A stretch of DNA of 64,000 nt from Sporolactobacillus sp. CQH2019 (GTDB lineage: Bacteria > Bacillota > Bacilli > Bacillales > Sporolactobacillaceae), in NCBI RefSeq assembly GCF_028765345.1, contig NZ_JARAJZ010000012.1, positions 60,682-124,681 on the forward strand. Direction: 5' to 3'. The position numbers and the translations under genes are program-made. Numbering within the stretch: position 1 is the first letter of the stretch; each line of letters opens with the position of its first letter. This document shows positions 27,004-35,905 of the stretch, in pieces. The notes beneath the pieces were generated by a model. That model searched no databases, had not been told where the DNA came from, and was given only the letters and a program-made list of their open reading frames with translations.

Positions 27004-27999
27004 TCAGTCATCCAGATCATCTCTCTGAAGGACGAGCGACGAACAATGAATCCCGCCGCCCATTTTGTTAATTTCGTCAACCGGCACGGCGATGACTTCG
27101 ATTCCGGCCTTTCCGAGCGCCTCAATGGTCCGCTGACCGAGCGAAGTAAACAGCACTTTACCAGGAGACAGGCAGAGACAGTTCGTCGTCATCGGCGGAT
27201 CAAGCGGATCTGTATAAATCAGTTCAATACCGCGCTGCTGCAGCATCTGCAGGAACCAATGCGGCAGATTGTCCGGATCGACAAGCGCCTTGTTCACGTC
27301 GACCATATTGAAAACTTCATCAAGATGGATCATGCTTGACGGCAAATCAACGACGATCAGCTCCATCCCCTGCCAGGAAAGAATCGCGCGCAGCTGATCA
27401 ATGCCCGCCTGATTGACGCGGATCGAGCGTCCGGCAACAGCGGTTTTCCTGTCCAGCACCATAAAGCTGCCGCCTTCGGCAAACCCTTCGCCCTGAATGG
27501 ACGCGAGCACGGGCATGCCGATTTTAGCCGCTGTTTTAAGCGTCCCCCGCGTTTCCCCGTATCGGAATTTCAATGCGAACCGGGCCAGGATCAGCCCGCC
27601 CGGGATTACCATTCCGACATCGCGGGTGAACAGATTATTGGTCAGCAAATCGGCGTCTTCCTCCAGAGGAATAACATCCACCCCTTCTTTCTTCAGCACT
27701 GAAGTCATCCGGTCATGCTGCTCCTGCATTTTGGCAAGATCCAGCGGTTCTTTGCCAAGGCAATAGCTGACCACGTTGCCCCGATCGTCCCGCAGAATTC
27801 TCGCATGGACGGCAGGCTCATACTCGGCTTTATTCAGCGCAAGCATTTCGTCTCCCGGCCGATGAACAAAAACTTTTCTGACTTTGCCGACCGCATTGCT
27901 GTTTCCCCAGCCGCCGCCCCAGTAGGTTTCGAGCAGCGATCGATCCGCAAAGGGGCGCCGAATCATGTTTTCATCCAGAAATTTATGCAATACCGACAA
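27004..27999 (-). CDS. arginine deiminase/DDAH-fold hydrolase
   Basis: Guanidino-group-modifying enzyme of about 332 aa. It has the amidinotransferase-fold motifs: GEGFAEGGSFMV (acidic substrate clamp), MIHLDEVFNMVD (catalytic His) and the nucleophile Cys in NKMGGGIHCSS near the C-terminus. Arginine deiminase, dimethylarginine hydrolase or a substrate-specific relative cannot be told apart from sequence. TTG at 27999 has AAGGAG eight bases upstream; GTG 28008 overlaps that site. First gene of the run that contains rocB and the ABC importer, so it probably acts on imported arginine or a derivative. Confidence 0.82.
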   Translation of the reverse strand: MSVLHKFLDENMIRRPFADRSLLETYWGGGWGNSNAVGKVRKVFVHRPGDEMLALNKAEYEPAVHARILRDDRGNVVSYCLGKEPLDLAKMQEQHDRMTSVLKKEGVDVIPLEEDADLLTNNLFTRDVGMVIPGGLILARFALKFRYGETRGTLKTAAKIGMPVLASIQGEGFAEGGSFMVLDRKTAVAGRSIRVNQAGIDQLRAILSWQGMELIVVDLPSSMIHLDEVFNMVDVNKALVDPDNLPHWFLQMLQQRGIELIYTDPLDPPMTTNCLCLSPGKVLFTSLGQRTIEALGKAGIEVIAVPVDEINKMGGGIHCSSLVLQRDDLDD

Positions 28000-28279
28000 A
28001 CCGATCACTCCTTCTCATGAATGAACTACAGCCGAGTTAACAAGTAGTGGAATAAAAATTAACATTATATACTCTTATCATAATATAAAATCAAAACAGA
28101 AAACATATAAATTTTGTGATGATATATATTCAATATTTTAACACTATTTCGAATAAGATACTGCATCTTTTTCTAACCGCTTTGTGCCGTTACATTCTGT
28201 GTCTTTGCAAAACCGATTGAGCAGATGTCAGACATTCCGTCTGAACAAAATAATCATGTCAATTTATCTGACAATTCGT

Positions 28280-28308
28280 TTGACGTTTCGCTCCCTGTCG
28301 TATATTAT
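28280..28308 (+). promoter_or_regulatory. sigma-A promoter of the riboswitch-sodA transcript
   Basis: TTGACG (28280-28285), 17 bases, TATTAT (28303-28308). Transcription would start near 28315, about 20 bases before the first aptamer helix. The rest of 28000-28279 is AT-rich and probably also contains the divergent promoter of the arginine-type cluster. Confidence 0.75.
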
Positions 28309-28334
28309 TATCCCTGTAAACTTCATCCTTTCTG

Positions 28335-28436
28335 TTTTCGTATATCCTTAATCATACGGTTTAAGGGTCTCTACCCAGGAACCGTAAATTCACGGCTACA
28401 AAAAATATGCGCGCATATTTTTTGTAGCCCTTTTTT
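28335..28436 (+). promoter_or_regulatory. purine-family riboswitch (C74 type, variant core) with overlapping terminator
   Basis: The conserved purine aptamer elements appear in order: P1 TTTTCGTA/TACAAAA, P2 CCTTAA/TTAAGG, loop L2 CATACGG, junction TCTCTACC, loop L3 CCGTAAA, then GGCTAC, in which the specificity base is C (guanine class). L2 GG and L3 CC can form the kissing pair. Unusual features are G instead of A before that C, TATC in J1/2 and an imperfect P3. The 3' side of P1 is also the 5' arm of a perfect hairpin, GGCTACAAAAAATATGC / GCATATTTTTTGTAGCC, followed by six Ts. P1 and the terminator therefore exclude each other, the ON-switch layout of B. subtilis pbuE. sodA starts 97 bases further. 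Confidence 0.8.
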
Positions 28437-28533
28437 CAATTTGCCGAGCAATATTATTGCACGGCTTTGCAAAGGCTGATTTAATAGAAGAGTAGTTTAT
28501 AAACCAAATAGTTTAAAAACAGGAGGGATCCCC

Positions 28534-29160
28534 ATGAGTCCATTCACTCTACCGGAACTGGATTACGCTTTCGATGCTCTTGAACCTTATATTGACGCGG
28601 AAACGATGCGTATTCATCACGGCAAGCACCATCAGACGTACGTCAACAACCTGAACACCGCACTTGAAGGCTATCCCGATCTGAACGGCAAATCTCTGAT
28701 CGGCTTACTGACGGACCTCGGAGCTGTCCCTGAAAACATCCGGACAGCAGTACGCAATAACGGCGGCGGGCACTATAACCACAGTTTTTTTTGGAAAATA
28801 CTGACCCCGGGCGGATCGGAAACGCCCGCAAGTGAGCTGAAAGAAGCCATCAACGGCCAATTCGGCAGTTTCGACGCATTCAGGGCACAGTTTTCGGCCG
28901 CAGCCGCGGGCCGCTTCGGCTCAGGCTGGGCATGGCTGGTCCTGGATCAAGGCAAGAACCTGAAGATCACAAGCACGCCGAACCAAGACAATCCGCTGAC
29001 AGACGGAGAAATCCCGCTGCTCGGGCTTGATGTTTGGGAACACGCCTACTACCTGAAATACCAGAACAGAAGGCCGGAATACATTCAGAACTTCTTTAAT
29101 GTAATCAACTGGGATCTTGTCGGAACAAATTACGCTAATGCACTGAATCAGGCAGTTTGA
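28534..29160 (+). CDS. sodA: superoxide dismutase, Mn/Fe type
   Basis: Cytosolic enzyme of 208 aa that converts superoxide to oxygen and hydrogen peroxide. Metal ligands are His in [17 protein letters not shown], His in [13 protein letters not shown], and Asp/His in [19 protein letters not shown]-terminal helical and C-terminal alpha/beta domains are complete. GGAGGG lies six bases before the ATG. Upstream sits a purine-family riboswitch with a conditional terminator. A second promoter between terminator and gene (for example TTGCAC near 28457) cannot be excluded, so control by the riboswitch is inferred from arrangement. Confidence 0.95.
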   Translation: MSPFTLPELDYAFDALEPYIDAETMRIHHGKHHQTYVNNLNTALEGYPDLNGKSLIGLLTDLGAVPENIRTAVRNNGGGHYNHSFFWKILTPGGSETPASELKEAINGQFGSFDAFRAQFSAAAAGRFGSGWAWLVLDQGKNLKITSTPNQDNPLTDGEIPLLGLDVWEHAYYLKYQNRRPEYIQNFFNVINWDLVGTNYANALNQAV

Positions 29161-29167
29161 TCAATTG

Positions 29168-29200
29168 AGGAAAAAAGCGCCGGCCGGCGCTTTTTTCCTT
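29168..29200 (+). terminator. sodA terminator
   Basis: AGGAAAAAAGCGCCGG pairs perfectly with CCGGCGCTTTTTTCCT and gives a T-run in both directions. It begins eight bases after the sodA stop. The remaining 255 bases to 29455 hold no gene I recognise. Confidence 0.9.
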
Positions 29201-29455
29201 TCTATCGGGCGTGAAACATCACCGTGTCCAGGCCCCCGGCAGGCGAGCTGGGTCGAAACGGCAAAAGCAAGAAAACAAACACGAAATCCGCACAAACCGA
29301 ATCAGAAATCAGATAGGCCGATCCGGTCCCGGTCCAACGCCGGGCGGCTGTATCCTTTCCTTTCCACATCCCGTATATGCAAAGAACGCTTCTCAAAAAC
29401 GGGACAAAAGGCTGTTCTGTTTTTCATGCCGGGCTAATCCGAACGGCTGCTTTGT

Positions 29456-30088
29456 TTAGCGCTTCCCGCCGCTGAATCTGATCCGGAACCGGCAATGGGC
29501 CTCTCCGTCGGCACGGCACAGCATTCTGTCGGCACTTTCGGCTCCAAGCACACTTTTCATGAGACTCGTCTCGAACCTGCAGGCAAGCTTATACTGTTTC
29601 GCGACGGCAAGGATCGGGCAATTGTATTCGATCAGCTCAAAGGTTCCGTCGCCGATCCGGTGCAGCCGGCACATATACCCGTGCTCATTCTGCAGCCGCG
29701 CAAGCGCTTCGGCTTTGCCTTCATCGCTTTTCTCACGGCTGATCGCCGGTCGGTAGGCCTGATAAAGCCTGCCTTTTCTTTTTTCAAACAATTGCCGGAC
29801 CGCTTTCTCGCCGTAAAGCTGTTCGATATCTTTCAAAAACTGAACGGCGATATGCTCATAGTTTTTTGGAAAAGATGTCTCAGCCTTTTCTGTAAGGGAA
29901 AAAAGCTGGACCGGTCTTCCAACCGGTCTTTTGAGATTCTCCGCCTGAATCAGTCCGCCGCCCTCAAGGGCACTCAAATGTTTTCTCACGCCCATTTCAG
30001 TCATATGAAGCAGCTTTGCCAGATCGCCGGCAGAAAGCGGTTGCTCTCTCTTCAGAATATCGAGAATTTTGTCTTTCGTTCCCTTCAT
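29456..30088 (-). CDS. SufR-like HTH transcriptional regulator with C-terminal cysteine cluster
   Basis: DNA-binding protein of 210 aa. The N-terminal winged helix (KILDILKREQPLSAGDLAKLL, then MTEMGVRKHLSALE) is DeoR/ArsR-like. The C-terminal part has the SufR-type pattern: Cys in EYNCPILAVAKQYKLAC, then MLCRADGEAHCRFRI, which in cyanobacterial SufR binds a [4Fe-4S] cluster. Fe-S or redox sensing is therefore likely, not proven. GGAGGGAG precedes the ATG. It diverges from the DUF1450 gene with about 130 bases between them and may control that gene or the nearby sodA (inference). Confidence 0.75.
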   Translation of the reverse strand: MKGTKDKILDILKREQPLSAGDLAKLLHMTEMGVRKHLSALEGGGLIQAENLKRPVGRPVQLFSLTEKAETSFPKNYEHIAVQFLKDIEQLYGEKAVRQLFEKRKGRLYQAYRPAISREKSDEGKAEALARLQNEHGYMCRLHRIGDGTFELIEYNCPILAVAKQYKLACRFETSLMKSVLGAESADRMLCRADGEAHCRFRIRFSGGKR

Positions 30089-30216
30089 CGATCCGGGATC
30101 TCCCTCCCGTCCTTCTATATTACCGTAGATCAGCCCTGCGGCTTGATTTTAGCAACATTTAGGTTTATAAAGTATAACGTAATGTTTTCCCGACTTGATG
30201 TCAAGGAGGCAGCCGT

Positions 30217-30468
30217 ATGAATATGGGGCTGGGTATGATTCTGATCGAAATCTGTGATTACAATATATTGACAGCGGAGCATCTGAAAAAAATAGCCCGT
30301 CATCCGGAAGTAGCCGTGATGAGTTACGACTGCCTGAATCTATGCGGCATGTGCAGCCTTCGTCCCTTTGCCGTTGTGAACGGGCAAAGAGTATTTGCAG
30401 CATCCGTTGAAGACTGTCTGGCAAAAATTGAGCAAAGAGTGGAAGAGGAGTTAAAAAAACTGGCTTAA
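30217..30468 (+). CDS. DUF1450 (YuzB-like) small cysteine-rich protein
   Basis: An 83-aa cytosolic protein. The centre has the DUF1450 motif YDCLNLCGMCSLRPFAVVNG, a CxxxCxxC arrangement resembling thioredoxin-fold Fe-S or metal sites. AAGGAGG lies about eight bases before the ATG. Function of the family is unknown. It is divergent from the SufR-like regulator; an AACATT...AATGTT inverted pair at about 30160-30192 in the shared upstream region is a possible operator. Confidence 0.8.
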   Translation: MNMGLGMILIEICDYNILTAEHLKKIARHPEVAVMSYDCLNLCGMCSLRPFAVVNGQRVFAASVEDCLAKIEQRVEEELKKLA

Positions 30469-30504
30469 ATCTTATGCCGGATTTTAGGTTTTTGGCAGCA
30501 GAAA

Positions 30505-30543
30505 GTCCGGCGGGACCGTTTATAAAAAGATCCCCCGCCGGAC
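30505..30543. terminator. convergent terminator between DUF1450 and lactonase genes
   Basis: GTCCGGCGGG pairs with CCCGCCGGAC around about 19 bases. It lies between the two convergent stop codons and can serve both. The T-tails are weak. Confidence 0.6.
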
Positions 30544-30558
30544 CCGGCCCACTCCCGA

Positions 30559-31611
30559 TTACCTTGGTGCATGCAGAAATTTAACGCAGACCGGATCGGG
30601 CACGGCGAGCTTGGAACCCGTTGCAGCCAGCCGCCCGGTTTCCGGATCCCGCGTAAAGAGGACAAGACTGCCCGTATTCTGGTTGGCGGCTATCAGAAAC
30701 CGCTCCGACGGATCAAGCGCGAAGTCGCGCGGCCATTCGCCTCCCGTTGAAACACGATCAAGCAAAGTCAGCGTTCCCGATTCCTTGTCTGCACCGAACA
30801 GAACGATACTGTTGTCGCCCCGGTTCGAAACATAGACGAAGCGCCCGTCCGCCGGGATCCTGATGGCGCTTCCCTGATTGTGACCGCGAAAAGCGGCGGG
30901 CAGCGCACGGATCGTCTGAAGCACGGAGAAATGGCCGGATGCCGCATCAAAACGAAGCACGATCACTTCAGAACTGATTTCCGACATAACGTAGGCAAAC
31001 GGGGCTTTCGGATGAAACGCAAGATGCCGCGGCCCTGTGCCCGGTTTAAAAGCCAGGACGTCCTGCCGGATCAGTTTTCCCTTTGCTTCCTGGTAAGTGG
31101 TCAGTGTATCTGTGCCCAGATCAATGGCAACGACAAATCGTCCATCCGGCGTGTAATCGGCAAAATGAACATGCGGTCCTTCCTGCCGCGAACGGTCCGC
31201 GCCGGAGCCTTGATGATGAACGACGTCCGAAGCCGGTCCGGCACCGCGGTTTTCGCCAATCGGGTATACAGCGACCGTTCCTTTGTGGTAATTGGCCGAC
31301 AGTAGATGATGATTTTCCCGGTCCGCGCCGACGTAGCACGGCGGCGCACCCTTGGAGATCTGTTCGTCCAGAATTCTCAACCGTCCTTCCGGCGTGACCG
31401 CGAAGGCGGCGACACCGCCGGAGCCGTCCTTTTTAATGACCGAATAAAGCCTCCTGTCATCCTCACTGAACGTCAGATAGGTTGGATTGTCGAGTCTTGC
31501 CGCGAGTTCCGTCCGATCAAGCATCTGCCTGTCTGTATCGAGAATGAACGAATAAATGCCCTCGCTGTCCCCATTTGTATACGTTCCGGCGAAGCCTCTG
31601 TAAATGCTCAT
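30559..31611 (-). CDS. lactonase family protein (6-phosphogluconolactonase type)
   Basis: Seven-bladed beta-propeller of about 350 aa (YkgB/Pgl family), likely hydrolysing 6-phosphogluconolactone in the pentose phosphate pathway. The family motifs EGPHVHFADYTPDGRFV, GTGPRHLAFHP and GDNSIVLF are present, and N-terminal AGTYTNGDSEGIYSF starts the first blade. ATG 31611 (MSIYRG) is about six bases from GGGGAGGGGG; an ATG at 31617 is too close. It lies 16 bases after the membrane HExxH gene and is last of a three-gene run. Confidence 0.85.
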   Translation of the reverse strand: MSIYRGFAGTYTNGDSEGIYSFILDTDRQMLDRTELAARLDNPTYLTFSEDDRRLYSVIKKDGSGGVAAFAVTPEGRLRILDEQISKGAPPCYVGADRENHHLLSANYHKGTVAVYPIGENRGAGPASDVVHHQGSGADRSRQEGPHVHFADYTPDGRFVVAIDLGTDTLTTYQEAKGKLIRQDVLAFKPGTGPRHLAFHPKAPFAYVMSEISSEVIVLRFDAASGHFSVLQTIRALPAAFRGHNQGSAIRIPADGRFVYVSNRGDNSIVLFGADKESGTLTLLDRVSTGGEWPRDFALDPSERFLIAANQNTGSLVLFTRDPETGRLAATGSKLAVPDPVCVKFLHAPR

Positions 31612-31627
31612 TTTCATCCCCCTCCCC

Positions 31628-32482
31628 TTATCCAAACAATTTAAAACGGTTTCTGATTCCGTACAACAGACTGCTGACCGCCAGCATCAGGCATGAGAAA
31701 AACACGGACGCGCTGAGCAGGATCAGCAGATAAAAATTAAAGCGGCCGATCCAGATCATCATCTGCCGGTGCAGGGACGGATCGAGAACGGCATTCAGCA
31801 CGTTGGCAAGAACAACCAGCAGAAACATAGCTCCGGCTCCGCTTCTCGCCCCGCGGATATCTTCCGGACTGAGCGACATCCGCGAAGAGATGCAGACCGC
31901 TAGAAAAATGAACAGCCAGAAGGCCGGACGGGCCAAATTTTCAACGGTAAAAAAATTGCGGAAAACGTCCAGATCCGCGAACAGCAGGTCCCCCCATGTG
32001 CGCGGATCGACGAGAGAGAACGTCTGCGTTCCAGCAAAAAAATAGCGAACGATCAAATACGAACCGTTCGGCACAAGAAAACGGGCACTGGCAAAGATAG
32101 CCAGACCGCCGCTGATCAGCGGTGCCAGCCCGATAAACAGATTGCCGATATTCTGGTAGAGACTGTCCGGATTGTACGTGTGGGTCACGTAGCCGATCGT
32201 CCCGTCCGATCGGTTGGCCTGAAACAGTTTGATTCCGGTCACCCGGTGCCCGAAGAGCAGGCACATCGCTGCATGGCCCAGTTCATGAACCGGCGTGCCC
32301 AGCCAGGCCGTAAAATAGATGCCCTTCATTCCAAAAGTGCGGATTATCAGTCGATTGGACAGCCGCTCCAGATAGCCGAGAATAAACCCGCCAAGCACAA
32401 GCCCGCCGATAAGCGAAATAAATTCAGTTGTGCTGAGCCATAAAATCTGCAGAACGGTCCAAAACAGACCTGCATTGAACAT
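31628..32482 (-). CDS. membrane protein with HExxH zinc-protease motif
   Basis: Integral membrane protein of 284 aa with about six hydrophobic segments. The motif GTPVHELGHAAMCLLFGH at residues ~64-80 is a zinc metalloprotease helix like that of M50 intramembrane proteases, but I do not see a classical NPDG motif, so protease activity is not assured. The ATG directly follows the nitroreductase stop (TAAAAATG), implying coupled translation. Neighbours are a nitroreductase and a lactonase, which do not reveal a substrate. Confidence 0.65.
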   Translation of the reverse strand: MFNAGLFWTVLQILWLSTTEFISLIGGLVLGGFILGYLERLSNRLIIRTFGMKGIYFTAWLGTPVHELGHAAMCLLFGHRVTGIKLFQANRSDGTIGYVTHTYNPDSLYQNIGNLFIGLAPLISGGLAIFASARFLVPNGSYLIVRYFFAGTQTFSLVDPRTWGDLLFADLDVFRNFFTVENLARPAFWLFIFLAVCISSRMSLSPEDIRGARSGAGAMFLLVVLANVLNAVLDPSLHRQMMIWIGRFNFYLLILLSASVFFSCLMLAVSSLLYGIRNRFKLFG

Positions 32483-32484
32483 TT

Positions 32485-33231
32485 TTAACGCAGGCCCAGC
32501 TGCTGCTTTTCAAGAAAAGGCTTCAGCGCTTTCCGGTATGGCAGTTCAAGACCTCCGGCGATCTGTCCGGTCCACGTTTCCTCACGTGTCCCGCCGGACC
32601 GCGTCTGATAGTAATGAGCGATTTTTTGATCATACGTCTTGAGGGAATCCGCCGAAGGTTTGGCATTGTAGTGATTCCGATGAAAAATAACATCGAGCGG
32701 CAGGCGCGGCTTCTGTTCCGGATCCTGATCCGGGTAGCCGACAGCCAGGCCGAAAATCGGATAGACATCCTGCGGCAGCTGCAGAATTTCAGCTGTCTTA
32801 TTGATATCATTCTGGATGCTGCCGATATAGCAGATGCCGAGCCCCATCGATTCCGCAGCGACAGCCAGATTCTGCGCCGCAAAAGAAGCGTCGCCGAACG
32901 CGACGATCAGCCGCTGCGCCGTATCCAGGACGGATGTATCTTTTTTATAGCGCTCGCCGATCACTTTATTCCGGTACTGGTCCGCCAGAAAAACAAAAAA
33001 ATAGCCATTATGTTCGACATAATCCGAATCGTAGGCGATCTTGCGCAACTGTTTTTTGATGCCCGGATCGTCGATCCCGATGATCGAGTAGGACTGGGTA
33101 AAACTTGATGTCGAGGCGGCCTGCGCGCTTTTCACCAGAAGCCTGACCTGGTCTTCCGTCAGCGCTTTATTTTTAAACTTGCGAATGGACCGGTGACTTA
33201 ACAGCGTCTCAATGACGGCATTTGTTTCCAC
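32485..33231 (-). CDS. NfsA-like NADPH-dependent nitroreductase
   Basis: FMN oxidoreductase of about 249 aa. The FMN contact RSIRKFKNKALT at the N-terminus, the AAQNLAVAAESMGLGICYIGSI segment and the C-terminal LPYRKALKPFLEKQ region match the NfsA/FRP group that reduces nitroaromatics, quinones and flavins. GTG at 33231 (VETNAVIE) has AAAGGAG about ten bases upstream; the frame is open 19 codons further, but those residues are not family-like. First gene of the run with the HExxH and lactonase genes. Confidence 0.85.
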   Translation of the reverse strand: METNAVIETLLSHRSIRKFKNKALTEDQVRLLVKSAQAASTSSFTQSYSIIGIDDPGIKKQLRKIAYDSDYVEHNGYFFVFLADQYRNKVIGERYKKDTSVLDTAQRLIVAFGDASFAAQNLAVAAESMGLGICYIGSIQNDINKTAEILQLPQDVYPIFGLAVGYPDQDPEQKPRLPLDVIFHRNHYNAKPSADSLKTYDQKIAHYYQTRSGGTREETWTGQIAGGLELPYRKALKPFLEKQQLGLR

Positions 33232-33413
33232 ACCCGTGCATCTCCTTTGCAAACTCTGATATTTTCTGAACGGCGTCTGCATCGACATCCGTATTGATTC
33301 TTAAAACACCTTCCATTATATAATTTCAACCGTCTCTTCCGCCAGCGACGCGCCTGACCGCGGAGTGGATTTTTGTTTTTTTTCATAACGTGAAAATTCG
33401 GGCTTTCAAAATT

Positions 33414-33454
33414 AAAAAAGCAGGAGAACATTTTTCCAGTCCCCACTGCTTTTT
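33414..33454. terminator. terminator downstream of ppaC
   Basis: AAAAGCAG pairs with CTGCTTTT around a 22-base loop, with A- and T-runs at both sides. On the minus strand it follows the ppaC stop by about 18 bases. Confidence 0.65.
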
Positions 33455-33471
33455 GACGGAGCCGCCTTTTT

Positions 33472-34401
33472 TTATTTCGTCAGTTCTTCGGTCAGGACAG
33501 GAACAATCTGTTTCTTGCGCGATACGACGCCTTTCAGCGTCGCTGTATGGTTGACCAGCTTCACGTTGAAGGCGGTCTCGGCGGCAGCGGCGGCCTTGCC
33601 CAGTACCAGAGCTTCCGAGTCGCTCGTCAGGATATTTGTTACGGCCAGCAGGAACAGATCAAGATTTTTCGTATCGATTTCCTTGTTAATCGCCGTCTCA
33701 AGCTCCTTCCGGTGCGACAGGGCATCATTCGTATCGACGACATTGACCTGGGCAATTTCCACCGAGTAATGGCCCATTTCGAACGGTTTGACATCGAGGC
33801 GGATCAGTTCTTCAGCCGTCTTGCCGCTGATATTCGTGCCGGCCTTGAGCATGTCGAGACCGTAGCTTTCCGCCTCAATGCCCGAAATTTTCTCAAGCTC
33901 GCGGGCTGCCTTTATATCTTCCTCCGTACAGGTCGGCGATTTGAAAAGAAGCGTGTCGGAAATAATCGACGACAGCATCAGGCCGGCAATCGTTTTCGGA
34001 ACAGCCAGTCCGTTTTCTTTATATAATTTATTGAGGATCGTTGCCGTGCAGCCGACCGGTTCCGCCCGATAATAAAGCGGCGCTTTTGTTTCGAAATTCG
34101 CAATCCGGTGATGATCGACCACGGAGAGCACGTCGACTTTGCCAATGTCGTCCACGCTTTGCTGCCGTTCATTATGATCGACAAGATAAACCGCGGACGT
34201 CTCATCGGAAACGGTCCCGACAAGACGCGGCACTTCAACATGAAAGTAATTCAGGACGTATTCCGTTTCACCGTTCAGCTCGCCGAGGCGGACTGCTTCC
34301 ACGTTCTCTCCCAGCTGCTTTTTCAGGTCAGCGAACGCAATCGCCGAGCAAATTGCATCCGTGTCCGGGCTCTTATGCCCGAATACCAGCACTTTTTCCA
34401 T
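33472..34401 (-). CDS. ppaC: manganese-dependent inorganic pyrophosphatase
   Basis: DHH-family (class II) pyrophosphatase of 309 aa, hydrolysing PPi to phosphate in the cytosol. Metal-site motifs [16 protein letters not shown], the DHH motif in VVDHHRIAN and the C-terminal DHHA2 segment ending [12 protein letters not shown] are intact; length matches Bacillus PpaC. Apparently monocistronic with a terminator downstream. Confidence 0.95.
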   Translation of the reverse strand: MEKVLVFGHKSPDTDAICSAIAFADLKKQLGENVEAVRLGELNGETEYVLNYFHVEVPRLVGTVSDETSAVYLVDHNERQQSVDDIGKVDVLSVVDHHRIANFETKAPLYYRAEPVGCTATILNKLYKENGLAVPKTIAGLMLSSIISDTLLFKSPTCTEEDIKAARELEKISGIEAESYGLDMLKAGTNISGKTAEELIRLDVKPFEMGHYSVEIAQVNVVDTNDALSHRKELETAINKEIDTKNLDLFLLAVTNILTSDSEALVLGKAAAAAETAFNVKLVNHTATLKGVVSRKKQIVPVLTEELTK

Positions 34402-34660
34402 TTTTCTACCCCTTAATCATATTTATTTGGCTATTCACAGTCCGGATAACCCCGTTCATAGTCTCTTAACAAAAACATACCCTATGTGTCCGACAATTTC
34501 AATAGCCGCGTACCTTGACGATATGAAGGCCGCCGCGCTGCTGACGAATTGGGATATACTTCTTTATCGTTTTGTCAATGATAATTCATCCATTCATAGT
34601 CATAAAAAAGACGTATTCCAGTATAGTTCATAGAAGTTTCACTAAATTAAGTGTTTTCAC

Positions 34661-34689
34661 TGGCAATCTTTTAAACGAGTACCTATAAT
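34661..34689 (+). promoter_or_regulatory. promoter of the glycerol dehydrogenase gene
   Basis: A weak -35 TGGCAA (34661-34666), 17 bases, and a perfect -10 TATAAT (34684-34689), about 36 bases before the preferred ATG. No operator is obvious. Confidence 0.5.
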
Positions 34690-34724
34690 AAACTTATTAA
34701 ATGAAGGAAAAGGATGATTCTATT

Positions 34725-35855
34725 ATGTTAGGTGTAACCGCATCGGTAAAATCAGAGAAACTGGCGAAATCAGTAACATCGCCAAGAAAATTTATAGTCG
34801 GCAAGGGAATTTTGGCAAATATCAGCGACTACATTTCGCCGTTGGGTGACAGCGCTTACTTTATCTGCGATGAGTTTATTGTCGATCGGGCAGCCAAGGA
34901 AGCCGGGGCTTCGTTCAAGGCCGCGGGCAAGAAAGCCGCTTTTGAGAAATTCAATTATGAATGTTCACAGACGGAAATCGACCGCAACCGCAAACTGGCA
35001 CAAGAAGCCGGAGCAAATGTCATCGTCGGCATCGGCGGCGGGAAAACATTGGATACGGCCAAATCGGTCGCCTACTATGAAAAGCTGCCGGTCGTCATTT
35101 ATCCGACGATTGCCTCAACCGATGCCCCGTGTACATCGATCGCAGTCATTTATACAAATGAAGGACAGTTCGATCATTACCTGTACCTGCCCGGCAACCC
35201 GGACATGGTCATTGCGGATACCGATATTCTCGCCGCTGCGCCGAAACGCTTCTTCGCTGCCGGTGTCGGCGACGGATTGACGACCTATTTCGAGGCGCGC
35301 GCCTGCTACCGGTCGAACGGCATCAACCTTGCCAACCTGAAGCCGTCGCTTGTCGGCGTCGGACTGGCAAAGCTTTGCTATGATACGATCCGCCGCAACG
35401 CGATTCCGGCTTTGCGTGCCGTTGAAAGAAAACTGTCGACTCCGGCCGTTGAAGCAACGATTGAAGCGACCATCTACCTGAGCGGCGTCGGTGCGGAATC
35501 CGGCGGCCTGGCTGCGGCTCATGCCATCCACAACGGAATGACGGCAGTACCGGCGCTGCACCGTGTCCAGCACGGCGAAAAGGTGACATTCGCTCTTCTC
35601 GTACAGCTTGTCCTGGAAAACGCGCCTCAGGAGGAAATGGAAGAAGTCATTAGAATCATTAAAGCCGTCGGTCTTCCGCTTACATTGAAAGACCTCGGCC
35701 TCAAGGAATTTAAAGAAGACGAATGGCGCAAGGTCGCCGAACTGTCCTGCGCGAAAAACGATACGATGGGCAACATGCCGTTCGAGGTCACTCCGGATGA
35801 TGTATTCAATGCGATCGTGACGGCCGATGCCATCGCTGAATCCTATCACGACTGA
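34725..35855 (+). CDS. gldA: glycerol dehydrogenase (iron-containing alcohol dehydrogenase family)
   Basis: NAD-dependent cytosolic enzyme of about 376 aa that oxidises glycerol to dihydroxyacetone, or the reverse. The NAD site is VIVGIGGGKTLDTAKSVAYY; the metal ligands are Asp in GVGDGLTTYFEA and His in AAAHAIHNGM and HRVQHGEKV. ATG 34725 (MLGVTASVKSEK) lies ten bases after AAAGGA; ATG 34701 is the longer alternative. Monocistronic, with its own promoter and terminator. Confidence 0.9.
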   Translation: MLGVTASVKSEKLAKSVTSPRKFIVGKGILANISDYISPLGDSAYFICDEFIVDRAAKEAGASFKAAGKKAAFEKFNYECSQTEIDRNRKLAQEAGANVIVGIGGGKTLDTAKSVAYYEKLPVVIYPTIASTDAPCTSIAVIYTNEGQFDHYLYLPGNPDMVIADTDILAAAPKRFFAAGVGDGLTTYFEARACYRSNGINLANLKPSLVGVGLAKLCYDTIRRNAIPALRAVERKLSTPAVEATIEATIYLSGVGAESGGLAAAHAIHNGMTAVPALHRVQHGEKVTFALLVQLVLENAPQEEMEEVIRIIKAVGLPLTLKDLGLKEFKEDEWRKVAELSCAKNDTMGNMPFEVTPDDVFNAIVTADAIAESYHD

Positions 35856-35905
35856 GCCGTATCGGACATTAAGCGGGATCAGGAATATCTAATATGAACA
35901 AAAAC

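Noticed and set aside
25700-27028. Long plus-strand frame opposite rocB
   Set aside because: Shadow frame caused by the codon bias of rocB on the other strand; no family-like sequence or ribosome binding site.
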